Position numbers and translations under genes: made by a program. A model generated the notes under the pieces. It had not been told where the DNA came from and did no database searches. It saw only the letters and a program-made list of their open reading frames with translations. A stretch of DNA of 64,000 bases from Treponema sp. (GTDB taxonomy: Bacteria; Spirochaetota; Spirochaetia; Treponematales; Treponemataceae): the NCBI GenBank assembly GCA_024695625.1, contig JAILHV010000064.1:1-64000 (forward strand). The letters run 5' to 3'. Positions 46,451 through 55,592 of this stretch are shown here, in pieces (within the stretch, counting starts at the first letter, position 1; each line of letters starts with the position of its first letter).

Positions 46451-47890
46451 ATGAAGTTAAAATTCAGTGGCTTTGTATCAGTTATAATAATCCTCATCGG
46501 CATAATCTGCCTTCTTGCATTCCGAAGCGTGCCGGTAACCCGCATCTGGAGCAGCTACAACATGCTTTATGCGGACAAGTCGGTTTCCGAACATGACATT
46601 CTTGAATACCTTTCGCGCGCAGGCTGCAAAGACGTAATCTCGCTCTCTTCCCAGAGGATTCCAATACGTTCTGCAGTTGTTCCCATAGAGCCCAAGCTGA
46701 ATTCATACCTTAACGACAGGAATTTTTATTTTAGCGACCAGGAAAGGGCCTTCAACCTTTTTTACATTCCCTCCGAATATGAAAGCCGCACAGAACAGGC
46801 CGTTGTTTCCATGCAGAAGGACGGAAACATACAGGCAGGAATGGACGGCCACGAAAAATACCCCTGGACAGTGCCGCTCATTTGCCTTGCTGTAGCCCTG
46901 ACACTGCTTTTCTTTGCAAAGAACCGCCATCCTTTTGCCGCGGGAGCCATTTTTCCGGTCTGCATGTCAGCATCCCTGCCTTTTTATCCGGTGGCAAGTG
47001 CAATATGCCTTGTGCTACTTGCCCTTTTCATGGTGAACCACATCTGGGGCAGAAGGCGCTATCTTTTCGCAGTTTTTACAAGCCCTTGGGTGCTTGTTCC
47101 GCTGATTACCGCATTAGCCGTATTCTTTATGGTCTCATTCCAGTGCGGAATTCTCGGGTTGATTGTATTTTTGGCTTCTGCAGGGGCAACATGCCTTTTA
47201 CGCAGCAGGGAACTTTACCTGGACAGCAAAAGCTCCTTCAAGTACGAGCTTATCTTTTCCGCCAGACAGCTTCCGATAATGTACTCAAGGACGGCAAAGG
47301 CTACGGCAGCCCTTTTGCTCCCCCTGGCATTCATCTTTGCGCTGTTCGCATTTTCATCAGTTGCCTCCCCAAAGTCAACCGTCAACGGACTTTCCGTACC
47401 ATCCCCGGCAGGCGCACTTGCAGACGGTCAGGGGAAAATTCCAGCTCTTAGGGAATACTATGACTGGGCATGGAAGACCCTTGCATTTCCATATATCAAC
47501 CTGAATTCTGAGGACAGCCAGCACGTTAACATGGCCTTTTTTGAAAAGGAAGCCGAAGAAGGTAGCGTTGTAACGGTTTCAAGGTTTGTGCAGACGGAAG
47601 AGGGAATTGCCCAGGAAGACGAAGCAGTAATGAAATTTGACGGGAAATTTAAGGATTCCCTAAAAAAAGGAATTGACGACCTTGACTATCCGGCTATAGA
47701 AAAGCTTATGAAAAGCGAGGGTGAACAGACCCGTGTAGCCTATTCTGCATCACTTACTGGAAAGAACACTGCCTCTACGGTAAGAAACGGCGTAAGCCTT
47801 CTCATGCTTGCGCTCATGTTCCTTGAAGTTATATTCATGTATATATTCTATTTTGTAATCAGGCGAAAGAAATATGAAAACAATAAATAA
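46451..47890 (+). CDS. Multi-pass membrane protein of unknown function, coupled to the Rnf-like operon
   Basis: Starts immediately after the DUF212 stop and overlaps the rnfC-like start by 17 nt; several TM segments. Confidence 0.7.
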   Translation: MKLKFSGFVSVIIILIGIICLLAFRSVPVTRIWSSYNMLYADKSVSEHDILEYLSRAGCKDVISLSSQRIPIRSAVVPIEPKLNSYLNDRNFYFSDQERAFNLFYIPSEYESRTEQAVVSMQKDGNIQAGMDGHEKYPWTVPLICLAVALTLLFFAKNRHPFAAGAIFPVCMSASLPFYPVASAICLVLLALFMVNHIWGRRRYLFAVFTSPWVLVPLITALAVFFMVSFQCGILGLIVFLASAGATCLLRSRELYLDSKSSFKYELIFSARQLPIMYSRTAKATAALLLPLAFIFALFAFSSVASPKSTVNGLSVPSPAGALADGQGKIPALREYYDWAWKTLAFPYINLNSEDSQHVNMAFFEKEAEEGSVVTVSRFVQTEEGIAQEDEAVMKFDGKFKDSLKKGIDDLDYPAIEKLMKSEGEQTRVAYSASLTGKNTASTVRNGVSLLMLALMFLEVIFMYIFYFVIRRKKYENNK

Positions 47891-49184
47891 TTTTGTCGAA
47901 TCTGAAAAAAATGAATTCACCTCATCGGTAAGGGCTTTTTTGCCGCATTATGCAGTCGTTCCCTTCGATTTTGGCAAGAACAATTCCTTTAAGTGCATCG
48001 TCCAGGAGAATGACGTTGTAAAGGAGGGGCAGATTATCGCAATATCTGCAAAAGAAGGCGACTCCATCCGCTCCTACATACACTCATCAGTCCCCGGCCG
48101 CGTTGATTCCGTGGGAGAATGCTTCCTGCCCAACGGACGGAAGGGAACTGCCGTAAAAATAAGGACGGAAGGTGCCTTCTCATACCTTGGAAAGCCCCTT
48201 CCAGAAACAGACTGGCAGTGGTTTACAAAGGAAAACTTTCTGGACCTTATTTCCACAAAGGGTGTACTCAATACATTTGCATCCCCGGTTCCCCTTGCAG
48301 CCCAGATTGCCTCTTGCACTCTTACAAAGGGCCGCTTTCTTGTGGTAAGGCTTTTTGACGAGGATCCCAGCCGCAAGACGGACACATTTGTTGCCAAAAA
48401 CAAGATTTATGAAGTCCTGACCGGCGCAAAGATTGTGGCAAAAACAATGGAAGCCCGTGGAATAGTCTTTGTCTTCCCCCAGAAGTCAGAAATTCAGATT
48501 GATGAAAGCGACTTTTCACCTTTCCCCCTGATGGTTCTTGAGACTGACCCAAAGAAATATCCGGCAGGCTATATGCAGAACCTTATGAATCTGGTAAAGA
48601 AGAATGCAAAGTCTACGGAAAAGGTTGATTTTTCGCTCATCAACAGAAAATGCATCTACTGTGACCCGCAGACGCTTGTGTCAGTATATGATGCAGTGGT
48701 TCTTGGAGAACCATCAGTAGAAACCTATGTCCATGTTACGGGCAAATGCATCAACTCATCAGGAATACTAAAGGTTAGGGTGGGAACTTCACTTCGCGAA
48801 CTTGTCGCCCAGTGCGGAAATTTCAAGTCCAAGCCTGCAAAAATAATAATCAACGGAATGGTTTCTGGTTCCGCCATCAACAGCCTTGACACTACCATAA
48901 CCCGCAACGTAAAATCCATTACCTTCTTAAGTGCGGATGAGCTTTCGGTACAAAGCTTTGCACCTTGCGTACGATGCGGGAAATGCCGCACAATATGCCC
49001 GGAAGGCCTTTATCCGGATCTGATGTTCCGCCACAGTCTTGGGGGAAAACCGGTCGGTACGGAACTTGTAAAGACCACCGATTTTTGTTCAGGATGTGCA
49101 TTGTGCAACAGTGTATGCCCTTCAAGGCTTCCGCTTTGCCAGACAATAGAATTGTTGAGGAAAAATAAAGATGACGTTAATTAA
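47874..49184 (+). CDS. RnfC-like protein (degenerate NADH/FMN region, two ferredoxin motifs retained)
   Basis: CVRCGKCRTICP and CSGCALCNSVCP; KYPAG, VYDAVVLGEP, HVTGK; GGATFPTHVKL-type loop not seen. Confidence 0.8.
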   Translation: MKTINNFVESEKNEFTSSVRAFLPHYAVVPFDFGKNNSFKCIVQENDVVKEGQIIAISAKEGDSIRSYIHSSVPGRVDSVGECFLPNGRKGTAVKIRTEGAFSYLGKPLPETDWQWFTKENFLDLISTKGVLNTFASPVPLAAQIASCTLTKGRFLVVRLFDEDPSRKTDTFVAKNKIYEVLTGAKIVAKTMEARGIVFVFPQKSEIQIDESDFSPFPLMVLETDPKKYPAGYMQNLMNLVKKNAKSTEKVDFSLINRKCIYCDPQTLVSVYDAVVLGEPSVETYVHVTGKCINSSGILKVRVGTSLRELVAQCGNFKSKPAKIIINGMVSGSAINSLDTTITRNVKSITFLSADELSVQSFAPCVRCGKCRTICPEGLYPDLMFRHSLGGKPVGTELVKTTDFCSGCALCNSVCPSRLPLCQTIELLRKNKDDVN

Positions 49185-50265
49185 CAAGATTTTCCATAAA
49201 AAAGATTTCTCGGACATAAAGCTCCGTCCTTATGTCTACATAAAGCCATCGTTGGGTTCTTCTGCACTCATGATGGTGGTTCTTCTTTTTCCGCAGCTTT
49301 TATTGCTTGCCCTTACAAAATCAGTTGACTCCCTGCTGATTGTGCTTGCTTCCGTTTTGGCTTCCATGGTTGCCGAACTGCTGTATTCGTCAGTAAGAAA
49401 GCAGTTTTCATTTTCCCCGCTTTTTGCCTTGATTCAGGGTATAGTGATAGGCCTTTTGATTCCATCAACGTATTCTGCTCCAGCTCTCTTTTTTATAGCC
49501 CTAATATCTCTGCTTCTTTGCAAATACGCTTTCGGTGGCTTTCCAAATGCATGGGCTAATCCAGCTGTGGTTACGGTAATCGTTGCGTACATAGTCAACA
49601 TGCAGGCCTTTCCTTCCTATATGCTCACAGGTCAGGACTGGCAGACAAGAAACGCAGCCCTTTACCTTATACAGAAGGGGAGCATTCCACTGCTTTCATC
49701 AGACGCTGCCATAACAGCTTTCCTGAACGAACACATATTCAGCATATTCGGTGTGGTAATACCTGAAGGTTACGTCACGCTGCTTTGGGACTTTCCGTCT
49801 ACAATACCGGCTTTCCGCTTTAACCTTGTAACGCTTGTGTCTTCAATAGTCCTTTTTTCTCTGGATTTGTTGGACATACTGATTCCGGCGATTTTCATAT
49901 TTTTCTACTCGCTGCTGGTCAGATTCTTCCTTCCGCTCATCACAATGGCACCTGCCTGCCAGGGGGACATAATACTTTCCCTGCTTACAAGCGGCACTCT
50001 CTTTTCCACACTCTACGTTCTCCAGTGGTACGGCACCACACCGGTAACTGTTTCCGGCAAGGTTGCATATGCACTTTCCGCCGCAGTAATTGCATTCTTT
50101 GTAATGGGCGGAGGAACTTCACCCGTAGGCTATATGTTCACGGTTCTTTTTGTAAACCTGTTGTCGCTTTTAATACAGGTTGCAGAAAGCCACAGTGCCC
50201 GTAAAAATATAGAAACCGTAATAGTTTCCAAACTGAACGCATTAAAAGAGGTTGAAAATGTCTGA
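49171..50265 (+). CDS. RnfD/NqrB-like membrane protein
   Basis: Multi-TM; GGFPNAWANPAVVTV; TSGTLFSTLYVLQWYGTTPVTVSGK...GGGTSPVGYMFTVLFVNLLSLLI resembles RnfD. Confidence 0.78.
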   Translation: MTLINKIFHKKDFSDIKLRPYVYIKPSLGSSALMMVVLLFPQLLLLALTKSVDSLLIVLASVLASMVAELLYSSVRKQFSFSPLFALIQGIVIGLLIPSTYSAPALFFIALISLLLCKYAFGGFPNAWANPAVVTVIVAYIVNMQAFPSYMLTGQDWQTRNAALYLIQKGSIPLLSSDAAITAFLNEHIFSIFGVVIPEGYVTLLWDFPSTIPAFRFNLVTLVSSIVLFSLDLLDILIPAIFIFFYSLLVRFFLPLITMAPACQGDIILSLLTSGTLFSTLYVLQWYGTTPVTVSGKVAYALSAAVIAFFVMGGGTSPVGYMFTVLFVNLLSLLIQVAESHSARKNIETVIVSKLNALKEVENV

Positions 50266-50881
50266 TTTACTGGGAAATCCTGATTCTTTTTTGCAGCCGG
50301 ATACGCAGAGGCCCGCAGAAGATTTGTCTTCCCCTGAGGAATTTTCTTCTGCAGAAGATCTTTCGCCTGCGGAACTTGGTTCCGTTGAAGTGACAAATGC
50401 AGATCTTGAGCGGTATAAGAAACAACTGGCAAAATTTGGCATTTTTTCCCTAATCCTTGTAGCCTGCATGGCTTTTCTGATTCTTTTTACACTTATGGGC
50501 CGCAATTCCTGGCAGCAGGGGCTTAGGGGACAAGTACAAGAATGTTTTGCGTTCCATGGCAAAAAGGTAAGTGTTCATGAAGCAGACAAAATGCATTCCG
50601 TCTTTTCCGTAAGCGCAGCTTCATTCAAAGTGGATGGCCTGGAAAAAGACAGCCACGCGGTAATCATAAGGATAACGACGCTCTACGGTCCCGTTGCGGC
50701 TCTGTATACCTGTACCGATGATGAATTCCACGAAGTTCAGTTTGTTGATTTCTTAAAATTGAGCCCCAAAGTTTCCCAGGCAGTAAAAAATTCATCTGTA
50801 AATTCTCAGATTGCCTACTGGGAAAAGGCAATTCCCAAAATCATACAGACAGGACTGGCGGAGGCTAAAGATGAAAACTAA
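50252..50881 (+). CDS. RnfG-like protein without an SGAT flavinylation motif
   Basis: Single TM plus periplasmic domain; position in the C-D-G-E-A order. Confidence 0.65.
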   Translation: MKMSDLLGNPDSFLQPDTQRPAEDLSSPEEFSSAEDLSPAELGSVEVTNADLERYKKQLAKFGIFSLILVACMAFLILFTLMGRNSWQQGLRGQVQECFAFHGKKVSVHEADKMHSVFSVSAASFKVDGLEKDSHAVIIRITTLYGPVAALYTCTDDEFHEVQFVDFLKLSPKVSQAVKNSSVNSQIAYWEKAIPKIIQTGLAEAKDEN

Positions 50882-51503
50882 GAGAAACATATATTCATTT
50901 TTAACGGCATCGCTTGCGCTTCTGGTTCCCTCCCCAGGGCGTTTTGCTTACGGAATCATTTTGCTTTTAATGCTCAACCTGCTTATGCTTGCAGGCACCC
51001 TGTTCAAGCATCTTGTAAAGGTTCTTGACTTGGATGAGCTTTTGCCGGTACTGCTTGCAGTATTCCTTATGACGGTCTCTGTCATCTTTAAGCAGCTGCT
51101 AATAATGCTGTCTCCTCTTGCAGCTCTTACCCTCGGCTTTATCATCTACATGCCGGCCGTTTCATCCTTCCTCATAGGAAACCTCTACAGCCAGAATTCA
51201 GACAACATAAAAGAAAACCTGGCAGTAAACTTAAAGGAAAGCTTCTTGTTCAGCATATTTGCTCTTGCAGTATTTCTTTTCCGCGACATATTCGGCTACG
51301 GAACGATTTCCCTTCCATCCGCATCCGGTCTCGTGGAAATTCCTTTGCTCAAGGTAAAGGAAGGTGGATTCTACCCGGGTATCTTCTGGGCTACAATTCC
51401 CGGTGCGCTTGTGATTATTGCGCTTAGCCTTGCCATATACGTGCGTGTCATTTCAAAATTCAATCAGATAAAAGAACAGGAGGAAAGCAATGCAAATGCT
51501 TAG
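50871..51503 (+). CDS. RnfE-like membrane protein lacking cysteines
   Basis: FLFRDIFGYGTISLP (cf. REILGNGTLF); six TM-like segments; ATG at 50871. Confidence 0.75.
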   Translation: MKTKRNIYSFLTASLALLVPSPGRFAYGIILLLMLNLLMLAGTLFKHLVKVLDLDELLPVLLAVFLMTVSVIFKQLLIMLSPLAALTLGFIIYMPAVSSFLIGNLYSQNSDNIKENLAVNLKESFLFSIFALAVFLFRDIFGYGTISLPSASGLVEIPLLKVKEGGFYPGIFWATIPGALVIIALSLAIYVRVISKFNQIKEQEESNANA

Positions 51504-52065
51504 GGATTTTTTCTTTTACGCTCTTTATTCCTCTGCTGTGCTTGTTTATGGAATAGGCATGAACAGAGCTGTTCTAATGAGCAAAAAACCGCGCTTTTTA
51601 ATCTGGGACTGCATAAAGATGCTTATTGCCGTAAGTGCCTCAGTTTCCCTTTCATACCTGATTATCTCAAAGTGTCTTTGCAAGGTTGGTTTGGCTGAAC
51701 TTTATCCTTTTGTTGCAGTCCTCATTTTTTCCGCCATATCCGTTTTCATAGAAGCTATCGTTAGGATTACGGCAAAAATCACCATGGCTGAATACACTGT
51801 TTCCATGCTGAGCATTTTGCTCTCACTCAACGAAAGCCTTTCTCTTTCACAATGTGTGCTAAAAGCCTGCTTCTGCATCATGGGATTTTATCTTTGCATC
51901 CCGCTCTTTTTTGCAATTAGAAAAAGAGTGGAGCTTTCAAGTCCATCCCAGAATTTTAAGAATCTGAGCCTTGTCTTTATAAGCATAGCAATCCTAATGC
52001 TGCTGCTTCTTACTGTGAACGTATCATGGCTTAACCCGCAGATTTTTCAGGAGGTAAACAATTGA
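51490..52065 (+). CDS. RnfA-like membrane protein
   Basis: About 191 aa, six TM-like segments, position after rnfE-like gene. Confidence 0.68.
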   Translation: MQMLRDFFFYALYSSAVLVYGIGMNRAVLMSKKPRFLIWDCIKMLIAVSASVSLSYLIISKCLCKVGLAELYPFVAVLIFSAISVFIEAIVRITAKITMAEYTVSMLSILLSLNESLSLSQCVLKACFCIMGFYLCIPLFFAIRKRVELSSPSQNFKNLSLVFISIAILMLLLLTVNVSWLNPQIFQEVNN

Positions 52066-52403
52066 TAGTCTCTATATTTCTTTTGTTTCTTTTGATTTTT
52101 GTAAGTGCGGCTGTCCTTTTCTTCCTCTTTATAAGCCTTTTGCCATCCCTTAAGGCGCAGAAAATAAATGCCAAGGATCCTCTTTTTTCCAAGGAAGAAG
52201 TGGATGCAGTCCTGCGCTACGATGACTTTAAGTGGGCAAAGACTGGGAGCAAGACCGCTGTTTACACAAAGGAAGAACTTATAAGCGTACTTAGCGGTGA
52301 TGAACCCCAGAAGCAAATGTCAGCATTGGGTAAAAATATTGGTGAAAAAGACTTCCAATTCTGGAAAAAGTGCTATAAAATGCTAAAAGGGAAAGAAGAA
52401 TAG
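52062..52403 (+). CDS. Short single-TM protein at the rnfB position, no Fe-S motif
   Basis: 113 aa; MIVSIFLLFLLIFVSAAVLFFLFISLLPSLKAQ..., one cysteine only; overlaps the rnfA-like stop. Confidence 0.7.
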   Translation: MIVSIFLLFLLIFVSAAVLFFLFISLLPSLKAQKINAKDPLFSKEEVDAVLRYDDFKWAKTGSKTAVYTKEELISVLSGDEPQKQMSALGKNIGEKDFQFWKKCYKMLKGKEE

Positions 52404-52424
52404 TTTTTTATATGTAATGCCGTA

Positions 52425-54449
52425 GTGGGGGCCTATAAAAAAAGTATGGGTATTTTAAATATTTGCATGGAACTGTCTTTAAAAGATGACGGTGCATTGT
52501 CTGATTCAGAGTGGGAAGACAGCTACCAGGGCATTCTAAAGCAGTTTCTGACATTTCTATATTCTCATCCAAAGATTCCTTTTGCATTTTCATTTACAGG
52601 ACCGCAGCTTGAATTCCTTCAGTATACACATCCTGAAGCAATGGAAATTTTGGGCGAAATAATAAGCCGCAAGCAGGGTGAGGTTCTAGGCGGAGGCTTT
52701 TACACTCCGGTGTTTCCACTGCTTTTTCCCGTAGACAGAAGCGGTCAGATAGAAAAAATGAATGCCGCGGTAAGAACCTACGTTGGAAAAAAGCCGCGCG
52801 GTATGACTGTCCTAAAAAGCATCTGGGAGCCAGCCCTTATCATAACCTGCCAATCCTGCGGAATTGAATACATACTGCTTGATTCAACCCTAATTCCGGG
52901 CATGGCACCATCAGAAAAGAATTCCTTCCTGCCATTCATCACAAACATGCAGGGCAAGACGCTAAAGGTAATTCCCTTTTATAATGACCTTAAACCAGAG
53001 TCAGACCAAAGTGCTTCATCGTGGATTGAAGGCTTGCAAAAAAAATCCCAGGCAAAGGATTCAACCTTGGCAACAATTGCATCCATGTCTTTTTCGCTAA
53101 GGGAAATAGGAGAATTGCTGAATTCCGGCTTTTTTGATGAATTGAATTCCCTTGTTACAGAAAAAAAACTTGAATGCTCACAGTTGAATTTGCCTCAGCT
53201 CTACCTAAAATCTGCAAGAGAGTATTCAAGCGCATACATTCCTTCCGGCATGGCAGAAAGCCTTTCCCGCTGGACAAAAAAAAGATATACAAGTTCAAGC
53301 GGAAACCTTTTTGGCCGGACATTCTACGACTACCTGAATGTTTATCCCATGGTAAAAAAACTCTACGACCGCATAATGTACATCAGTATGCTAATTTCCC
53401 AGACCCACGGAGCAGATAAAATCCGCAAAAAGGCAGCCCAGGAAAAACTTTGGGAAGCAGAATCCGGCTTCAACTTTATCTGCTGCAGTACAGGTCTTCC
53501 GGCTCCAGCGCAAAAAATCCAACATGCATTCAGGCAGCTCAACGAAGCGGAAAAGCTCGTGCGCGAGAGCAAGGAATTCAGGGAATCCGTTACAAGCTAT
53601 GACTACAATGCGGACGGTTTGAATGAATATGTGTGCCAGATGGAAAAATACCATGCAGTGATTACGCCAAGGGGTGGGCAAATTGCAGAACTTGACCTTG
53701 TCAACTCGGGCTCTAACTATGCCGCAAACCTTTCAAGAGTCAAGCAGTATGACCTTGCAGACGATTCCTACAACCGCGGTATTTTTGTTGAGCATCTTTT
53801 TGAAAACAAGGATTTTGCTGATTTCCTAGATTTTAAGCCCATAAAGAATGACTGTTTCTGCAACTCAAATTTTAGCGAAGTAAAGTTCGACGGAAAGAGA
53901 AGGGAACTCCAGCTTGAATCCAAGGCTCTTTTCTCTTCGCTAAAAGTGCCTGTAAAGCTCTGCAAGAACTACATAATAACTTCAAACGGCTTTATCGTGC
54001 AGTACATACTTAAAAACGAAAGCCCATTTCCAGTCAAGGGTGTTTTTGCAGTAGAGATGAATCTTTCCCAGACTGATTTTTCATCAAGGGTTACAGATGG
54101 GACTGAAAGGCAGTATGGTGTAGAAATGATTTTTAGAGGAAGCAGACAGAACATTCCTACCGGTACGCCATTCCACGCCAAAAATTCTTTGGAAAAAGGC
54201 GGGCTTTCCCTTTTGCAAATTACGGATAATCCGGAAAAAACGCTTATACTCTTTGAACCGAATGAAGAATCAGGCATTCTGCTGAACACGATAAATTTCT
54301 GCGGACGTGGTGACGGACAAAGCACGGGTAACGACTCATCCACGCTCTCTGTCCAGTTCTACTGGGAAATAGACATGGCACCAGCCCGGGCAATGGAAAA
54401 AACAATAAACCTGAGCATAATATCGCAAAAGAAAAAGAGCGGGTTCTAG
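52425..54449 (+). CDS. Glycoside hydrolase family 57-like (alpha-amylase/4-alpha-glucanotransferase type)
   Basis: HPKIPFAFSFTGPQLEFL, GGGFYTPVFPLLF, SIWEPALIITCQSCGIEYILLD; the start may be the ATG at 52446. Confidence 0.82.
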   Translation: MGAYKKSMGILNICMELSLKDDGALSDSEWEDSYQGILKQFLTFLYSHPKIPFAFSFTGPQLEFLQYTHPEAMEILGEIISRKQGEVLGGGFYTPVFPLLFPVDRSGQIEKMNAAVRTYVGKKPRGMTVLKSIWEPALIITCQSCGIEYILLDSTLIPGMAPSEKNSFLPFITNMQGKTLKVIPFYNDLKPESDQSASSWIEGLQKKSQAKDSTLATIASMSFSLREIGELLNSGFFDELNSLVTEKKLECSQLNLPQLYLKSAREYSSAYIPSGMAESLSRWTKKRYTSSSGNLFGRTFYDYLNVYPMVKKLYDRIMYISMLISQTHGADKIRKKAAQEKLWEAESGFNFICCSTGLPAPAQKIQHAFRQLNEAEKLVRESKEFRESVTSYDYNADGLNEYVCQMEKYHAVITPRGGQIAELDLVNSGSNYAANLSRVKQYDLADDSYNRGIFVEHLFENKDFADFLDFKPIKNDCFCNSNFSEVKFDGKRRELQLESKALFSSLKVPVKLCKNYIITSNGFIVQYILKNESPFPVKGVFAVEMNLSQTDFSSRVTDGTERQYGVEMIFRGSRQNIPTGTPFHAKNSLEKGGLSLLQITDNPEKTLILFEPNEESGILLNTINFCGRGDGQSTGNDSSTLSVQFYWEIDMAPARAMEKTINLSIISQKKKSGF

Positions 54450-54469
54450 CGGAAGCTTATTATTATAAC

Positions 54470-55588
54470 CTATCTACCGTGCAGCTTCTTTAGGGCCTTT
54501 TTGTGCCACCAAGCCCTGAGCCTTTCCGCGGCAATATACAAATTGTATGCGGGCAAAAGCTTTACGTCATAGCTTCCGGGTCTGTGGACTATTGCTCCGC
54601 CAAAGCCTGTCTTAAACAGGTAAAGTCCGTGCATGGGGTGCTTTTCGTCTGCGGCTGGAGGCATTCCGTAAAAGTCGTAGACAGGGCAGCCTGCTTTCTT
54701 TGCATCCTGGATTGCGGTCCACTGCAAGAGGTAGGCCGGCATAAGGTTTCTCTTTATGTTTCCGCTTGCACCGTAAAGGTAGACTGCTTCCCTGGGGCAG
54801 AAAAGGGTTATTATTCCCGCAAGATAGTCATCCTCGTGTTTTGCAAGATAGAGGCTGATTAGGGGCCTTTTTTCGGAAGAGGGGCATCCCCGCTTAAGCA
54901 AATCAATGTAATAAGACTTGTTGTGAAAACTTACACCGTCGCGCTTGCTAGTCTGTTCAAAGAGGGCATAGAACTGGTCAAAGGCTGCTTCGAAGTCAGA
55001 ATCCGTAGCAAAATGCCTTGTTACCTTAACGTCTTTTTTTGCTGCCAGGCGTATGTTATAGCGCCACTTGCTCTTCATTGCGCCAAGAATTTCATCTTCC
55101 GTCTTGTCCAAAGAAAGAATTGTCGTGTCCGGCGGCTGAATTGCAACGGGGGCTCTCTTTACGTTTATGCCCTTGCAAATGCTATCTGCCTTATTGTTCC
55201 ATTCGTCCCGCTCTTCGCAGCTTCCAAAATCAACTGCAGGGTCAAAGCGCACGCAGATTGTGTTCTTTGGAAGGTAGGGCTTTACGGCTTTTGCAATTGC
55301 CTCTAGTGATGAAAGGAATTCCTTTTGCACGGAAAGCTTGTCCTCTGCATCCGGGTATTCTGGTGCCATAGGAACGTAGGCTATGCTGAATTTCTTTACC
55401 TTAAGTGAAAACTGCCTTACAAGAACCGTCAGCACCTTTTCTGAGCCCAATTCATCCAAAGGAATTTCGCTTTGGAACGAAATAGGGGTATAGGAAGAAC
55501 CTTCTGCCTTAAAATAGTAGGGTTTCCAGCCGTGTTCTCCCTTAAAAGAGGCCCAGAATTCAGTCTGCAAAAATCTTAGGGGCATCAT
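54470..55588 (-). CDS. FemAB-family peptidoglycan bridge aminoacyltransferase (GNAT)
   Basis: FLQTEFWASFKGEHGWKPYYF; MKSKWRYNIRLAAKKDVKV; LYGASGNIKRNLMPAYLLQWTAIQDAKKAGCPVYDFYG. Confidence 0.88.
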   Translation of the reverse strand: MMPLRFLQTEFWASFKGEHGWKPYYFKAEGSSYTPISFQSEIPLDELGSEKVLTVLVRQFSLKVKKFSIAYVPMAPEYPDAEDKLSVQKEFLSSLEAIAKAVKPYLPKNTICVRFDPAVDFGSCEERDEWNNKADSICKGINVKRAPVAIQPPDTTILSLDKTEDEILGAMKSKWRYNIRLAAKKDVKVTRHFATDSDFEAAFDQFYALFEQTSKRDGVSFHNKSYYIDLLKRGCPSSEKRPLISLYLAKHEDDYLAGIITLFCPREAVYLYGASGNIKRNLMPAYLLQWTAIQDAKKAGCPVYDFYGMPPAADEKHPMHGLYLFKTGFGGAIVHRPGSYDVKLLPAYNLYIAAERLRAWWHKKALKKLHGR

Positions 55589-55592
55589 AAAA

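Noticed and set aside
47874-52403. Rnf-like operon as a decaying pseudogene cluster
   Set aside because: All frames are open, starts and stops overlap precisely, and hydrophobic segments are intact; relaxed selection would be expected to leave frameshifts or stops.
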